Origin: Roseburia sp. 1XD42-34
GTDB lineage: Bacteria > Bacillota > Bacilli > Bacillales > Amphibacillaceae
Direction of reading: 5' to 3'
NCBI RefSeq assembly: GCF_009917385.1
Contig: NZ_QWLJ01000035.1
Coordinates: 1-49,742 of the forward strand
Length of the DNA stretch: 49,742 nt
Numbering within the stretch: position 1 is the stretch's first letter; each line of letters begins with the position of its first letter. Of the stretch, positions 12,125 through 21,576 are shown in pieces. Below the pieces are notes generated by a model, which did no database searches, was not told the origin of the DNA, and worked only from the letters and a program-made list of their open reading frames with translations. The position numbers and the translations under genes are program-made.

Positions 12125-13551
12125 TCTTCCCCTTTTTCTATTTCTGCATATACATAAATGCCATTTGTATGTCGTTGTTGTATGCGTAATCCAAGTTTTT
12201 TCATATGTTGTATCTTTTCAATATGTGCTTTGGTTATTTTTTCTCCTTTAAGAAGCAACGCAATTCCAGGAGGATATGGAATAATTGCTTCTGCAGCAAT
12301 ATATCCCTCAGCAGCGTTCAAAGGGATGCACTTAATAGAGAGTTGGTTCATTATACCATAGGATAATTCCAACTCTTGTATACGAGCAGGTGTAAAATGA
12401 TTTATGTCTATTGTACCATGCTTTACTATATTTTTTAATTGCCCGTTCACTGTTTTCATTGCTTTTCTTAAATACTCTGTGTCTATAAAAGGTACCAAGC
12501 TATGAATTAATAAGATCTGCTTCTCCGTCACAAGTTCTGGATATATTTGCTGTTGCTCCAACAAATTACCAACTTCTTTTGCTGCTAAGCCATCTTTAAC
12601 ATGGAGCGTGATTTTTAATGGATCATCACTTGGTAAAATATCCCAATAGGAAGAGTTCGCAAAAATATGTTTAACCGTCTGGACACTTTCCATTAATTCT
12701 GTAATCGCCTTTCGTGTCATCGATGCTAAATAATAACGCGCCAAATCTAATGAAGCTAATAGAGGATAAGACGGGCTACTCGATTGCAGCATTTGTAAAT
12801 ATTGTGCTATTCGCCCGATCGAAATCCGCTTGGAATTACAATGTAAATAGGAGCTCATCGTCATCGCTGGTGCCATTTTATGAGCGGATTGGACAACCAC
12901 ATCAGCCCCTTGACTTAAAGCCGAGGCTGGAAAGTGCTCCCCAAGCGAAAAGTGAACTCCATGAGCTTCATCTACTAACACAGGGATATCAAAAGAATGT
13001 ACAAGTTCAATCATGTCACCAAGGTTATAAGTGGATCCAAAATAATCTGGGTAAGTAAGAATAACTGCCTTTGCATTTGGGTACTGTTCTAGCGCTGCCT
13101 GCAACCCAGAAAAAGGCGGATGCGTATATCGATGTACTTTTTCATCGTATTGTGGTGCAACAAACACTGGTTTGGCGCCACTCAATTCTAACCCATTCAT
13201 TACTGATTTATGGCAATTACGCTGGACGATAACGGTATCGCCTTGTTTACATGCGGCTAAAATCATCGCTAGGTTACCTACAGTGCTTCCCCCAATAAGA
13301 AAAAATGTCTGCTCCGCCTGAAAAAACGCCGCCGCTAATCGCTCTGCGGCAGCAATGATCCCTTCTGGCGCATGTAAATCATCTAGGCCAGTTAATTCTG
13401 TCACATCTATTTTTAGAATGGATTGAAAAACATCCCTTGCTTCAGCTGGGAATACATGACCATTTTTATGACCTGGCACATGAAAAGAAATAGGATGCTT
13501 TTTCTGAAATTCTAGTAATGCATGATACAAAGGCAATTGTTGCTGTTCCAT
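12121..13551 (-). CDS. yaaO: Orn/Lys/Arg decarboxylase-family protein YaaO
   Basis: PLP-dependent fold-type I enzyme of the Orn/Lys/Arg decarboxylase family. Seen: [11 protein letters not shown] near the N-terminus, [14 protein letters not shown] segment ([16 protein letters not shown]), [22 protein letters not shown] and the PLP-lysine motif [11 protein letters not shown]. 476 aa matches the small Bacillus paralogs rather than the ~700-aa enterobacterial enzymes. The substrate cannot be decided from sequence. The ATG at 13551 has GGAG seven bases upstream. In B. subtilis it also precedes tmk. Confidence 0.85.
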
Positions 13552-13821
13552 ATATGTATACTCCTAAATATTATCTACTGAATACTTCACCCCATATTAA
13601 ACATGGTGATAAAAAGGGGGCTCGTTTATTCTCTATGATTGTTAGATCAACGAATCCACATTAGGCGCTATGATCTCTCGTACTTGTTGCAGTTTACATT
13701 ATCAATGCCTAAATTGGGAATTTTGCAACAACATCATAGAAATAAAGTAGTCAAATATCGTTTTTATCTAGCTTAACATATCTTGGATGCATAGCAAGTT
13801 TATTTGTCATGGTTCTTAGAT
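13552..13821. repeat. R2 hairpin repeat, copy iii, in the yaaO upstream region
   Basis: Spacer upstream of yaaO. At 13683-13741, TTGTTGCA (13684-13691) pairs with TGCAACAA (13734-13741) across a 42-base loop that contains TTATCAATGCCTAAATTGGG. The sequence resembles 5213, 8075 and 15051. No gene is visible. Confidence 0.5.
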
Positions 13822-14090
13822 CGAACGAAGGCGCGGGCGGGGTGCCCGTTTAGCAACGTAGCAACTGGAACGAATCAACTAAAGTTTTTGGAATCATGGT
13901 CCTGCAACAGGAGTATGCCGACATCGGGCGGCAAGCCCGTTTTTAGTCGGCCTTCCTCTTAACCACGAACCAATGATAACTTATCGTAGGGCGGTTTGTG
14001 AAGTTGCCTAGTTGCTGGGGGCTAAGCCGGACGTGACTATTCCGTTATATCGTTATTCCAATGCCAAAATTTTTATACTTTCTTATCTCT
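13822..14090 (-). repeat. R1 dispersed repeat, copy B (long form)
   Basis: One of the most complete R1 copies. Read on the minus strand it begins GATAAGAAAGTATAAAAAT right after the csfB terminator and ends near CGCCTTCGTTCG. It holds the perfect nested hairpin GCCGAC/GTCGGC outside GGGC/GCCC, around GGCAA, with TTTTT after the inner stem (plus strand about 13917-13951). Confidence 0.85.
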
Positions 14091-14092
14091 CG

Positions 14093-14121
14093 AAAAAAGC
14101 CTTTGCAAGCAAAGACTTTTT
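14093..14121 (-). terminator. Intrinsic terminator of csfB
   Basis: AAAAAG-CCTTTGC pairs with GCAAAG-ACTTTTT; on the minus strand a TTTTTT run follows. It begins a few bases past the csfB stop and is directly abutted by R1 copy B. Confidence 0.8.
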
Positions 14122-14124
14122 AAA

Positions 14125-14316
14125 CTAGGAATATAGTTTCGGTTTCGTGATATTTTTTAATTTACGTAAATAATAGTTATATTTCTCTTCTCTAGGTTCT
14201 GTATGAATCATATTGTGCTCACACTCGCAACAAATAAACATGGTATATAAATGAATACCATCCTTCTTTTCCTCTTCACAAATGCCACAACGTTCATATA
14301 TGGTTCGCTGTTTCAT
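14125..14316 (-). CDS. csfB: Anti-sigma-G factor Gin (CsfB)
   Basis: Small zinc protein made in the forespore under sigma-F that inhibits sigma-G (and sigma-E in the forespore) until engulfment is complete. The paired cysteines CGIC and CCEC, with GIHLYTMFIC and the tail YYLRKLKNI..PKLYS, match B. subtilis CsfB closely. The start is ATG 14316 behind GGAGGTGGGG; a longer reading frame from 14391 adds 25 residues the family lacks. 63 aa. The xpaC and yaaN genes that separate csfB from yaaO in B. subtilis are absent here. Confidence 0.9.
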   Translation of the reverse strand: MKQRTIYERCGICEEEKKDGIHLYTMFICCECEHNMIHTEPREEKYNYYLRKLKNITKPKLYS

Positions 14317-14407
14317 ATCCCCACCTCCATATTCATTAGCTTCTCCTAAACTAATGAATTTTATACAGGGAATCTTTGAAACTTTTTCCATGGACTCATA
14401 GCTTGTC

Positions 14408-14674
14408 TTACGGAATAATAAACAAATGAATTGCGGCTAAAGAAGCTATACCAAAAATGCCAAGAAAACCAGATACTACAGCCGTGAAAAAATTGATCGG
14501 GATGTGTAATCCAATGGCACCACCAAATACATTAATAAAAAATAGCAGCAAAACTCCTATCCCTAACTTTACAGTAGTTTGCCCAATGATACGCATAAAT
14601 TTAACAGGCGTTCCTACTAACAACAACAGGATGATTAATCCTACCATAATCGAAATGACTAATGTCGAGCTCAA
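14408..14674 (-). CDS. bofA: Pro-sigma-K processing inhibitor BofA
   Basis: Integral membrane protein of the outer forespore membrane that, with SpoIVFA, holds the protease SpoIVFB inactive until the forespore signal arrives. Two hydrophobic stretches (residues ~5-22 and ~33-50) are followed by HIPINFFTAVVSGFLGIFGIA, the conserved C-terminal region. TTG 14674 is the likely start: AAAGGGGTGA is correctly spaced and the protein then aligns residue for residue with B. subtilis BofA (88 against 87 aa). GTG 14683 touches the ribosome site. Confidence 0.92.
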   Translation of the reverse strand: MSSTLVISIMVGLIILLLLVGTPVKFMRIIGQTTVKLGIGVLLLFFINVFGGAIGLHIPINFFTAVVSGFLGIFGIASLAAIHLFIIP

Positions 14675-15121
14675 ATCCTTCACCCCTTTTTCTTAACCAA
14701 TCGCAATTTTTTTCTATGACCTCTTTCTACTATGTATGCATGTATAACATAAAAAAGAACTTACCTGAGCTAATCCTTCGCTTCGTTAGGACAGGAAAAC
14801 ATCATCCTATGAATATAGTTGTTCATTCCATTCTCCAAAACTCGAGCGTTAAACAAAGCGGAAACTAGCCACTCTTATAGATAGGTTACTTCTTCCATGG
14901 ATAGAAAGACCAAATGAAACAATTCCTATATAAAGGGAATGTCAGTAAGAGCTACTTCATTCACCACCTCTCTGATTGTTAATACCGTATGTTAAGATCT
15001 AAAGGTCTACGAATTGGCCATCTAGGTGATGATATAATCTCTCACTTAAGACTTGCTGTAATGCAAATTATCCAATTCCAGAAGTAGGAATTATACAGCA
15101 TTTTTATCTTATAAGATAAAT
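14675..15121. other. bofA-yaaL spacer with R2 copy iv
   Basis: B. subtilis has the rrnA operon between bofA and yaaL; here no rRNA or tRNA is present. The spacer contains R2 copy iv: TGCTGTA (15054-15060) pairs with TACAGCA (15094-15100), with an inner AATTCC/GGAATT hairpin. Nothing else is recognised. Confidence 0.55.
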
Positions 15122-15150
15122 AAAAGACAAGCTCTCTCGTCTTGTCTTTT
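15122..15150 (-). terminator. Intrinsic terminator downstream of yaaL
   Basis: AAAAGACAAG (15122-15131) and CTTGTCTTTT (15141-15150) form a perfect 10-bp stem with a 9-base loop. On the minus strand it ends CTTGTCTTTTATTTAT, about 90 bases past the yaaL stop, closing the dnaX-yaaK-recR-yaaL operon. Confidence 0.8.
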
Positions 15151-15240
15151 TGAATATAGTATTCTGTTGTATGTTGCTTCAATATAGCGGCTAAGACAGC
15201 ATTTATATCAATCCGCTCCGCTAGTTTGTCTTTGAAAATA

Positions 15241-15453
15241 CTAATGAAAGTTGGCACGTAATTTTCGGTGCCTAGCTTCCCTGAGTAAATAGATATATTT
15301 AGCCCTGGAAATAGCTTCCCAATAGTGCCCATCTATGGTAGGCTCTACACTCTTGGAAACGATGGATGCTATTTGCTTCCACTCTAATTCCAGTTCTCTC
15401 ATCGTACGTAATAATTCCTCATCTACATCTTTTTTCTTTATTTTTTTTGCCAT
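15241..15453 (-). CDS. yaaL: DUF2508 protein YaaL
   Basis: Small conserved Bacillaceae protein of unknown function (DUF2508), 70 aa, highly charged and helical. The central DGHYWEAISRAKYIYLLREAR is the recognisable family core. It lies immediately downstream of recR (gap 15 bases), as in B. subtilis, and is the last gene of the dnaX operon. Confidence 0.88.
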   Translation of the reverse strand: MAKKIKKKDVDEELLRTMRELELEWKQIASIVSKSVEPTIDGHYWEAISRAKYIYLLREARHRKLRANFH

Positions 15454-15468
15454 GTATCCACCTAATTC

Positions 15469-16065
15469 CTACACATCTCTTCTACCTTCCAGTGCTTTGG
15501 AAAGTGTAACCTCGTCTGCATACTCCAAATCACCGCCTACAGGTAAACCGTGAGCAATCCGTGTGGTACGAATGCCTGATGGTTTAACAAGTCGGGAAAT
15601 ATACATCGCTGTTGCTTCTCCTTCAATATTTGGATTGGTAGCAAGAATTAACTCCTCTACCTCTTCGTCCTTTAATCGCTGAATCAGACTGGGTACATTA
15701 ATATCTTCTGGTCCAATACCGTCCATTGGGGAGATAACACCATTTAATACATGGTATTTTCCATGATATTCTTTCATTTTTTCCATTGCAATAACATCTT
15801 TCGGATCTTGAACGACACAAATAATAGATTGATCTCTTGATGTGTCCTGACATATCGCACAAGGATCCTGATCGGTAATATGTCCGCAAACAGAACAATG
15901 TGTCAGCTCACGCTTGGCATTTACTAATGAATTAGCAAAGTCCAAGACATCATCTTCTTGCATATTTAATACAAAGAATGCCAGACGGGCAGCCGTTTTT
16001 GGGCCAATACCTGGCAATTTGGTAAAACTGTCGATCAGTTTAGAAATCGGTTCTGGATAATACAT
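15469..16065 (-). CDS. recR: Recombination mediator RecR
   Basis: Ring-forming protein acting with RecF and RecO to load RecA on gapped DNA. The helix-hairpin-helix segment [14 protein letters not shown] lies near the N-terminus, the zinc finger [16 protein letters not shown] at residues ~57-72, and the Toprim domain ([12 protein letters not shown]..., [15 protein letters not shown]) follows. 198 aa is standard. The ATG at 16065 follows GGAGG. Order dnaX-yaaK-recR is conserved. Confidence 0.97.
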   Translation of the reverse strand: MYYPEPISKLIDSFTKLPGIGPKTAARLAFFVLNMQEDDVLDFANSLVNAKRELTHCSVCGHITDQDPCAICQDTSRDQSIICVVQDPKDVIAMEKMKEYHGKYHVLNGVISPMDGIGPEDINVPSLIQRLKDEEVEELILATNPNIEGEATAMYISRLVKPSGIRTTRIAHGLPVGGDLEYADEVTLSKALEGRRDV

Positions 16066-16082
16066 TCATGTGCCTCCTAGAA

Positions 16083-16397
16083 TTAGAACATTCCAGGCAT
16101 ATTTAACCCTTTCGTGAATTGTCCCATCGTATCATTTGTTTTATCATCAATTTGCTTTAATACATCATTCGTTGCTGCTAGGATAAGGTCTTGCAGCATT
16201 TCTGCATCATCTGGATCGATTACCTCTTCTTTTATTTGCACATCAGTTATTTCCTTTTTACCATTAGCAACAACTGTCACCATGCCACCACCAGCAGATG
16301 CTTCGAATGTCATCTCATGCAGTTCATCCTGTGCTTTCATCATTTTCTTTTGCATTTTTTGCATTTGCTTCATCATATTATTCATATTTCCCTTCAT
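16083..16397 (-). CDS. yaaK: Nucleoid-associated protein YaaK (YbaB/EbfC family)
   Basis: Dimeric DNA-binding nucleoid protein. Methionine- and glutamine-rich helical start ([19 protein letters not shown]), then [20 protein letters not shown] and [18 protein letters not shown], the family core. 104 aa. The ATG at 16397 follows AAGGAGG. It is sandwiched between dnaX and recR. Confidence 0.95.
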   Translation of the reverse strand: MKGNMNNMMKQMQKMQKKMMKAQDELHEMTFEASAGGGMVTVVANGKKEITDVQIKEEVIDPDDAEMLQDLILAATNDVLKQIDDKTNDTMGQFTKGLNMPGMF

Positions 16398-16429
16398 GGA
16401 AATACCTCCTTTTTAAAATTGTAATCAAA

Positions 16430-18121
16430 TTAATCGTGAATTTCTATTATATCATCACCAAATAGCTTCTGCGCTTCCATAACTACTGGATCTTCAACAG
16501 CTTCCTCTTGGGATGAGGTTTTTTCTTGTTTAGCAACATACTCATTGCGAAGTTCCACCCAATCCTTCTCTGGGATCGGAATAATGGTCAGCGTTTTCCC
16601 TAATATAGAAGTCAAAACGGATTCTACCGTTTCCTGATTATCTAAAAACAATGAACAGTGAATCTCATATTTAAATGCTACGACAAGAGCTTGATCGGAT
16701 GCTGCAGCGGGTTTACTATCCTGAATCGTAGCATGTGCAGGAGCGCTTGCCTTTTTCAATTGCCCTAAAAATGTTCCCCATTGGGAGTGAACTTGCTTTA
16801 AGGCTGATTTTTCTGCTTCACTCAACACATGTCGGATCCGCTCGTAAGGTATTTTATACGTGTTTTTAGCAGACCGATTAGGTGCTTTTCTGCTTTCGCG
16901 CTGTGGTGCTAGCTGTGCTGGTATGACTGGATTTTCCTTCAGCAACTTTATCTCCTTTTCCAGCTTGCCAACTTGTGAAGAAAGTCTTGTAATCGTATCT
17001 GAATCGGCTAAGGAATTATTGTTTACCCCTTGTTCCTGTATACCATTGGCTATTGTTAAAATAGCAATTTCAATATAAACTTTCGGGCTATTCGTCCATT
17101 TTATTTCCTGTTGACACTGATTTAATTGTCTCATGGCTTCCTGTATCCATTGGTTTGGTACAGTATCTGCTAACACTTGAAAAGGCTCATCCACCCTCGC
17201 CCGTTCCAATAATCCTTCCAATGTTGGAGCACTCTTGTATAACAGCAAATCACGCAAGAAATAAATCATATCATAAACGAAGCGAGCAGGATCTTTTCCT
17301 TTTTGAATTAATTCATTCAATTCCATTACCGCTTGCTGGATATTTTTTTCATACATATGACGAATGATATTCGTTAATGTGTGTTGGGAGACCCCGCCAG
17401 TAACAGCTAAAACATCCTCCAGTTCTACGGATTCAGCACTGTAGGAGATAGCTTGATCAAGAATACTTAACGCATCACGCATCCCACCTTCAGCAGCCAA
17501 TGCTACGGTGTCTAAAGCTTCCTTAGATACGGTAACTCCTTCCGCTTCCACAATCGTTTGTAACCGGTCGACAATAGAAGTGTTGGAGATCGGCTTAAAA
17601 TCAAACCGCTGGCATCTGGATAAAATGGTTAGTGGGATTTTATGTGGTTCCGTTGTCGCCAAAATAAATACTACATGGCTTGGCGGTTCTTCCAGCGTTT
17701 TCAGTAAGGCGTTAAAAGCATTTACCGATATCATGTGTACCTCATCAATGATATATACTTTGTAAGGTACTTGACTGGAAGCGTATTTTACATTTTCTCT
17801 AATCTCTCTTATATCCTCTACGCTTGTATTGGAAGCAGCGTCAATCTCAATGACATCGGAAATCGATCCATTCTGAATTCCTTTACATGCAGCGCATTGA
17901 TTACACGGCTCCTTAACTGGGGAACGTTCACAGTTAATTGTTTTGGCAAAAATCTTCGCAGCACTCGTTTTTCCTGTCCCTCTTGGTCCAGAGAATAAAT
18001 AAGCATGAGAGAATTTCTCCTGTGCAATCGCATTCTGCAATGTTCGAGTAATATGGGCTTGCCCAACGACATCGGCAAAAACCGTCGGACGCCAAACGCG
18101 ATATAAAGCCTGATAGCTCAT
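16430..18121 (-). CDS. dnaX: DNA polymerase III gamma/tau subunit
   Basis: Clamp-loader ATPase. SGPRGTGKTSAAKI (Walker A, residues ~44-57), the zinc module CERSPVKEPCNQCAAC, IIDEVHMIS (Walker B), and LSRCQRFDF (sensor/arginine finger) are all present. A C-terminal tau-type extension after ~370 residues carries a coiled segment and a polar tail. 563 aa matches Bacillus DnaX. The ATG at 18121 follows GGAG. It heads the dnaX-yaaK-recR-yaaL operon. Confidence 0.97.
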   Translation of the reverse strand: MSYQALYRVWRPTVFADVVGQAHITRTLQNAIAQEKFSHAYLFSGPRGTGKTSAAKIFAKTINCERSPVKEPCNQCAACKGIQNGSISDVIEIDAASNTSVEDIREIRENVKYASSQVPYKVYIIDEVHMISVNAFNALLKTLEEPPSHVVFILATTEPHKIPLTILSRCQRFDFKPISNTSIVDRLQTIVEAEGVTVSKEALDTVALAAEGGMRDALSILDQAISYSAESVELEDVLAVTGGVSQHTLTNIIRHMYEKNIQQAVMELNELIQKGKDPARFVYDMIYFLRDLLLYKSAPTLEGLLERARVDEPFQVLADTVPNQWIQEAMRQLNQCQQEIKWTNSPKVYIEIAILTIANGIQEQGVNNNSLADSDTITRLSSQVGKLEKEIKLLKENPVIPAQLAPQRESRKAPNRSAKNTYKIPYERIRHVLSEAEKSALKQVHSQWGTFLGQLKKASAPAHATIQDSKPAAASDQALVVAFKYEIHCSLFLDNQETVESVLTSILGKTLTIIPIPEKDWVELRNEYVAKQEKTSSQEEAVEDPVVMEAQKLFGDDIIEIHD

Positions 18122-18693
18122 GATATGATTCTCCTTTAAAATCTCTTTCTAATTATACTCTATTTATGGGGGAAATGTGAACCATAGCGATATATAGTGA
18201 AAGCAAACATTGAATTATTTGCTAATGGCTAAACAAGAGCGAATGCTGTTGGGGAGACCCGCAGAAAAAAATGCAAATTGTTTTTTCGCTATTAGGAGAG
18301 TATAAGTTTTTTTCGTTTATGTAAAACAAAAACTTTCGCCTTGACAAGCCAAGCTTTTCTAACGAGGAGGCTATGACAACAAGCCTCTGGAAAGCGTTGT
18401 GTTTTTCCTCCGCGATCACTTACGCCTGTATGTTTTTTAAAACAATTATTGCACTAAAAACCAATAAAAGTGTCATAAATAGAGTACTGAAAATATAGAG
18501 GATATATCTATATCGAGAGAAACGTAAGACAGACTTTTTTAAAATGAATATGCGAAATGCCAATTTTTTCGATATAATAAATATATATTAAAACAGTCTA
18601 GCTTTTAAAAGTTGATAGAGTTTTTTCTTTGAAAAGCTAATTGCTAAACAGCAAGCTAACAGCTTTTATATTTACTAAAAAGGGGTTTTGTAT
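18122..18693. other. dnaX-ytiB divergent spacer with a degenerate Bacillaceae repeat
   Basis: No gene is seen. Fragments such as GGGGAGACCCGCAG (about 18249) and AACGAGGAGGCTATGACAAC (18361-18380) through GGAAAGCG resemble, from memory, an intergenic repeat common in Bacillaceae that contains GCGGGAACAGC, GAGACCCC and GAGGAGGCT. It is heavily mutated here. A matching second fragment lies at 19373-19418. Confidence 0.4.
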
Positions 18694-19257
18694 ATGAAAC
18701 TTTTAGGAGAAATCTTAACACATAATAAAGATTTTGTAGAAAAAAAGGAGTATGAAAGCTATCAAAGCAGTAAGTTTCCTAATAAGCATGTCCTTATTCT
18801 CTCTTGCATGGATACAAGGCTTGTGGAACTACTACCAAAAGCAATGAACATCTCTAATGGAGATGCAAAAATACTTAAAACAGCAGGAGCGCTTGTTTCC
18901 CACCCGTTCGGAAGTATTATGCGTAGTATTTTAGTAGGTGTCTATGAGCTTGAAGTAGATGAAATTTATGTTGTTGGGCATCATGATTGTGGTATGGCCA
19001 GTGTAAAAGCAGAGCAAACGTTAGAGAAAGTAAAGCATCGTGGCATCTCTCAAGAAACATTGGACACACTGCAGTATTCAGGAGTTGATTTCAACCGTTT
19101 CTTTCGAGGGTTTGATAGTGTGGAAGATAGTGTAAGACATAGCGTCTCCACGATTGGAAACCACCCGTTAATGCCTGGAACAGTCCCTGTTCACGGACTT
19201 GTGATGGATCCAGAAACAGGAAAGCTTAATCTTGTTGTGGATGGTTATAAGAAATAG
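18694..19257 (+). CDS. Beta-class carbonic anhydrase (YtiB-like)
   Basis: Zinc enzyme interconverting CO2 and bicarbonate. The beta-CA signature is complete: CMDTR (zinc Cys plus the Asp-Arg dyad, residue ~38) and GHHDCGM (His and Cys zinc ligands, ~95-98). The length of 187 aa and the C-terminal VPVHGLVMDPETGKLNLVVDGY fit the Bacillus YtiB group. ATG 18694 is chosen, with AAGGGG eight bases upstream; an in-frame TTG at 18688 is too near the ribosome site. It is oriented opposite to dnaX and tadA and is not part of the conserved cluster in B. subtilis. Confidence 0.9.
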   Translation: MKLLGEILTHNKDFVEKKEYESYQSSKFPNKHVLILSCMDTRLVELLPKAMNISNGDAKILKTAGALVSHPFGSIMRSILVGVYELEVDEIYVVGHHDCGMASVKAEQTLEKVKHRGISQETLDTLQYSGVDFNRFFRGFDSVEDSVRHSVSTIGNHPLMPGTVPVHGLVMDPETGKLNLVVDGYKK

Positions 19258-19900
19258 TCTAATGAAAATTAAAGAGCTGGTAAATAATTGGCAACTGATT
19301 AAAAAACTAACCATAAATCGAATCGCCAATTATATACACGCAAAGTTTTTACCCAAGTAAAGATAGGTGACATCTGCGGGAATGGGAAGAGCTAAAGATC
19401 CTACAGGAAAGCGAAGTATTTTACCATAGCGGTGATAGATTTTTTTCATGGGAATAAGCCCATTAGATAATTAGGAATAGATTGTTCGCCTTATTTGTCC
19501 GTTTTGTTATATGAAAGTACATGAGTTTCACCTCCTCTTGTACTTTTTTTGTATAGTAACTTAAACTGAAAGCCATAACTGTAGATGAGTAACCCAACAT
19601 ACAGAGCTTTTGGTAAATTGTTTTTAGGGAGTCTACAACAGCTCTTTATTTAATGAGTTATAATCTAGGCGTTTGTTTTCATACAAGAATACAGAACAAG
19701 GAGTGCGTGACTTGAAGAATAGCGTAATAGACAATGTGAAGATTTTGCTTTATGGAGATCCTATCATGACATTAAAAACGGGCAATTTAAAGTAGGTAGA
19801 TGCAAACGTATTTACCTACTATTTTCCATAAGCCCATTATTGCATAAGAAAATCAGAGCCATTCTTTCGGCAAAACGATTGGGTTTTCTTATAATATTAG
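19258..19900. other. Spacer between ytiB and the SRP RNA
   Basis: About 640 bases without a confident gene. It holds a degenerate fragment of the Bacillaceae-type repeat (about 19373-19418, CTGCGGGAATGGGAAGAGC) and a possible 27-codon ORF listed separately at 19712. Confidence 0.4.
19712..19795 (+). CDS. Possible 27-aa small ORF
   Basis: TTG 19712 has AAGGAG eight bases upstream and TATAAT at 19659-19664, although no good -35 is seen. The stop codon lies at the foot of a hairpin (GTAGGTA/TACCTAC, about 19793-19820). The 27-residue peptide (ends MTLKTGNLK) resembles nothing I recognise. It could be chance; the hairpin lacks a proper T run. Confidence 0.22.
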   Translation: MKNSVIDNVKILLYGDPIMTLKTGNLK

Positions 19901-19933
19901 AAAAGCTCTATCCAATATTGGACAGAGCTTTTT
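19901..19933. terminator. Terminator of the SRP RNA
   Basis: AAAAGCTCT-A-TCCAATATTGGA-C-AGAGCTTTT is an almost perfect palindrome flanked by A and T runs. It ends the minus-strand SRP RNA about 14 bases past its mature 3' end and could also stop plus-strand transcripts. Confidence 0.9.
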
Positions 19934-19946
19934 ATAGTCATTATGT

Positions 19947-20220
19947 ATACCGTGCACCCCTCATCGATACGGTGACCCTATGCGTTACTTAAGTTCATGG
20001 CTCGGATTAGGCTTCCCCGCGGCACACAGAAATGACCACTTACTGCTGCTTCCTTCCGGACCTGACAGGGTTCATGGGTTTCTGTTGCGCAGGACCTAAG
20101 CGTCAACACCAATCCCTTAAGGCAGACCATAAAGTCATCGTACCTCAGACGGGAATTCGGCCTCGCTATAGCGGATTGCGAGTATAGGGCACCGCTACCT
20201 CCCCGCTTAGCACGGTACTA
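19947..20220 (-). ncRNA. ffs: Signal recognition particle RNA (scRNA, 6S-like long form)
   Basis: RNA core of the SRP that binds Ffh and targets nascent membrane proteins. On the minus strand it reads GCGGGGAGGTAGCGGTGCCC near the 5' end (Alu domain), GGTGTTGACGC and CCTGCGCAA in the middle, and the universally conserved S-domain tip GGTCCGGAAGGAAGCAGCA, then TGCCGCGGGGAAGCC, and GGGGTGCACGGTA at the 3' end. At about 270 nt it is the long Bacillus-type SRP RNA. It lies between tadA and dnaX as scr does in B. subtilis. The ends are set by the pairing of terminal GTACCGTG and CACGGTAC and are good to a few bases. Confidence 0.96.
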
Positions 20221-20349
20221 ACCATTATAACGAGAATACAAGCAAATTGCAATAGAAGATGATGGAAAGATCGGAACCGAATTTGTTAAAAAAGGACATT
20301 AAAAGAGAAAACGTAGTTGCTGAAATTTATGGAAGGCATCCTAAAACTT

Positions 20350-20841
<492 letters not shown>

Positions 20842-20976
20842 TCATTTTAGTTTGAAAAATAGAGAATCGGTAATAATACATAAAAGCACTTTTGGAAAAG
20901 CAAAGATGTTACTAGAATCCTCGTTTATCCACTTTTCCATAGCAATTGCGCATACATGAAGAAAGGAGCAACAATA

Positions 20977-21510
20977 GTGAACGTACCTTTAAACGATAGC
21001 GCTGTTTTGTTTGTAGATATTATTAATGATTTTAATTTTCCTGGCGGGAAGGAATTAGAAGCGAATACAAAACAAATCCTTCCAAATCTAATTAAATTAC
21101 GTAACTTCGCTAAAGAAAAGAAGCTTCCAATCATTTATGTTAATGATCATTACGGACTTTGGCAAGCAGACTTTCGGAAAATCACCGATTATTGCTATAA
21201 CGATAAAAGTAAAAATATCATTGAAAAGTTAGAGCCAGACGACGATGATTATTTTTTAATTAAACCACAGCATTCTGCTTTTTTTCAAACTCCTTTACAA
21301 GCATTATTAACAGAACTTGGGAAAAAACATCTTATTTTGGCGGGTATTGCTGGAGATATTTGCATTCTATTCACGGCTAAAGACGCTTATATGTATGGGT
21401 ACAGCATGTATATACCAGAAAATTGTATGGCTTCAGAAGGAAAGGATAACAATGACTATGCTTTATATTTATTACATGCTGTCATGAAAGCAGATACTAC
21501 AGCAATATAA
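20977..21510 (+). CDS. yaaI: Isochorismatase-family hydrolase YaaI
   Basis: Cysteine hydrolase of the isochorismatase/nicotinamidase fold. The catalytic Asp is in VDIINDFNFPGG, Lys in LIKPQHSAF, and the nucleophilic Cys in AGIAGDICILFTAKDA. GTG 20977 is the start, with AAAGGAG eight bases upstream; an in-frame ATG at 20956 precedes that ribosome site. 177 aa. The physiological substrate is unknown. It is followed by yaaH on the same strand. Confidence 0.88.
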   Translation: MNVPLNDSAVLFVDIINDFNFPGGKELEANTKQILPNLIKLRNFAKEKKLPIIYVNDHYGLWQADFRKITDYCYNDKSKNIIEKLEPDDDDYFLIKPQHSAFFQTPLQALLTELGKKHLILAGIAGDICILFTAKDAYMYGYSMYIPENCMASEGKDNNDYALYLLHAVMKADTTAI

Positions 21511-21576
21511 TTGACATATCCAAGCTTTCCTCCTCATAAACTAAAAGTAGCAAAACTTTGAAAGGAGGGAGTTTGT

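Noticed and set aside
14317..14391. Longer csfB product from 14391
   Set aside because: The extra 25 residues have no family counterpart and include the GGAGGTGGGG ribosome site of the true ATG at 14316.
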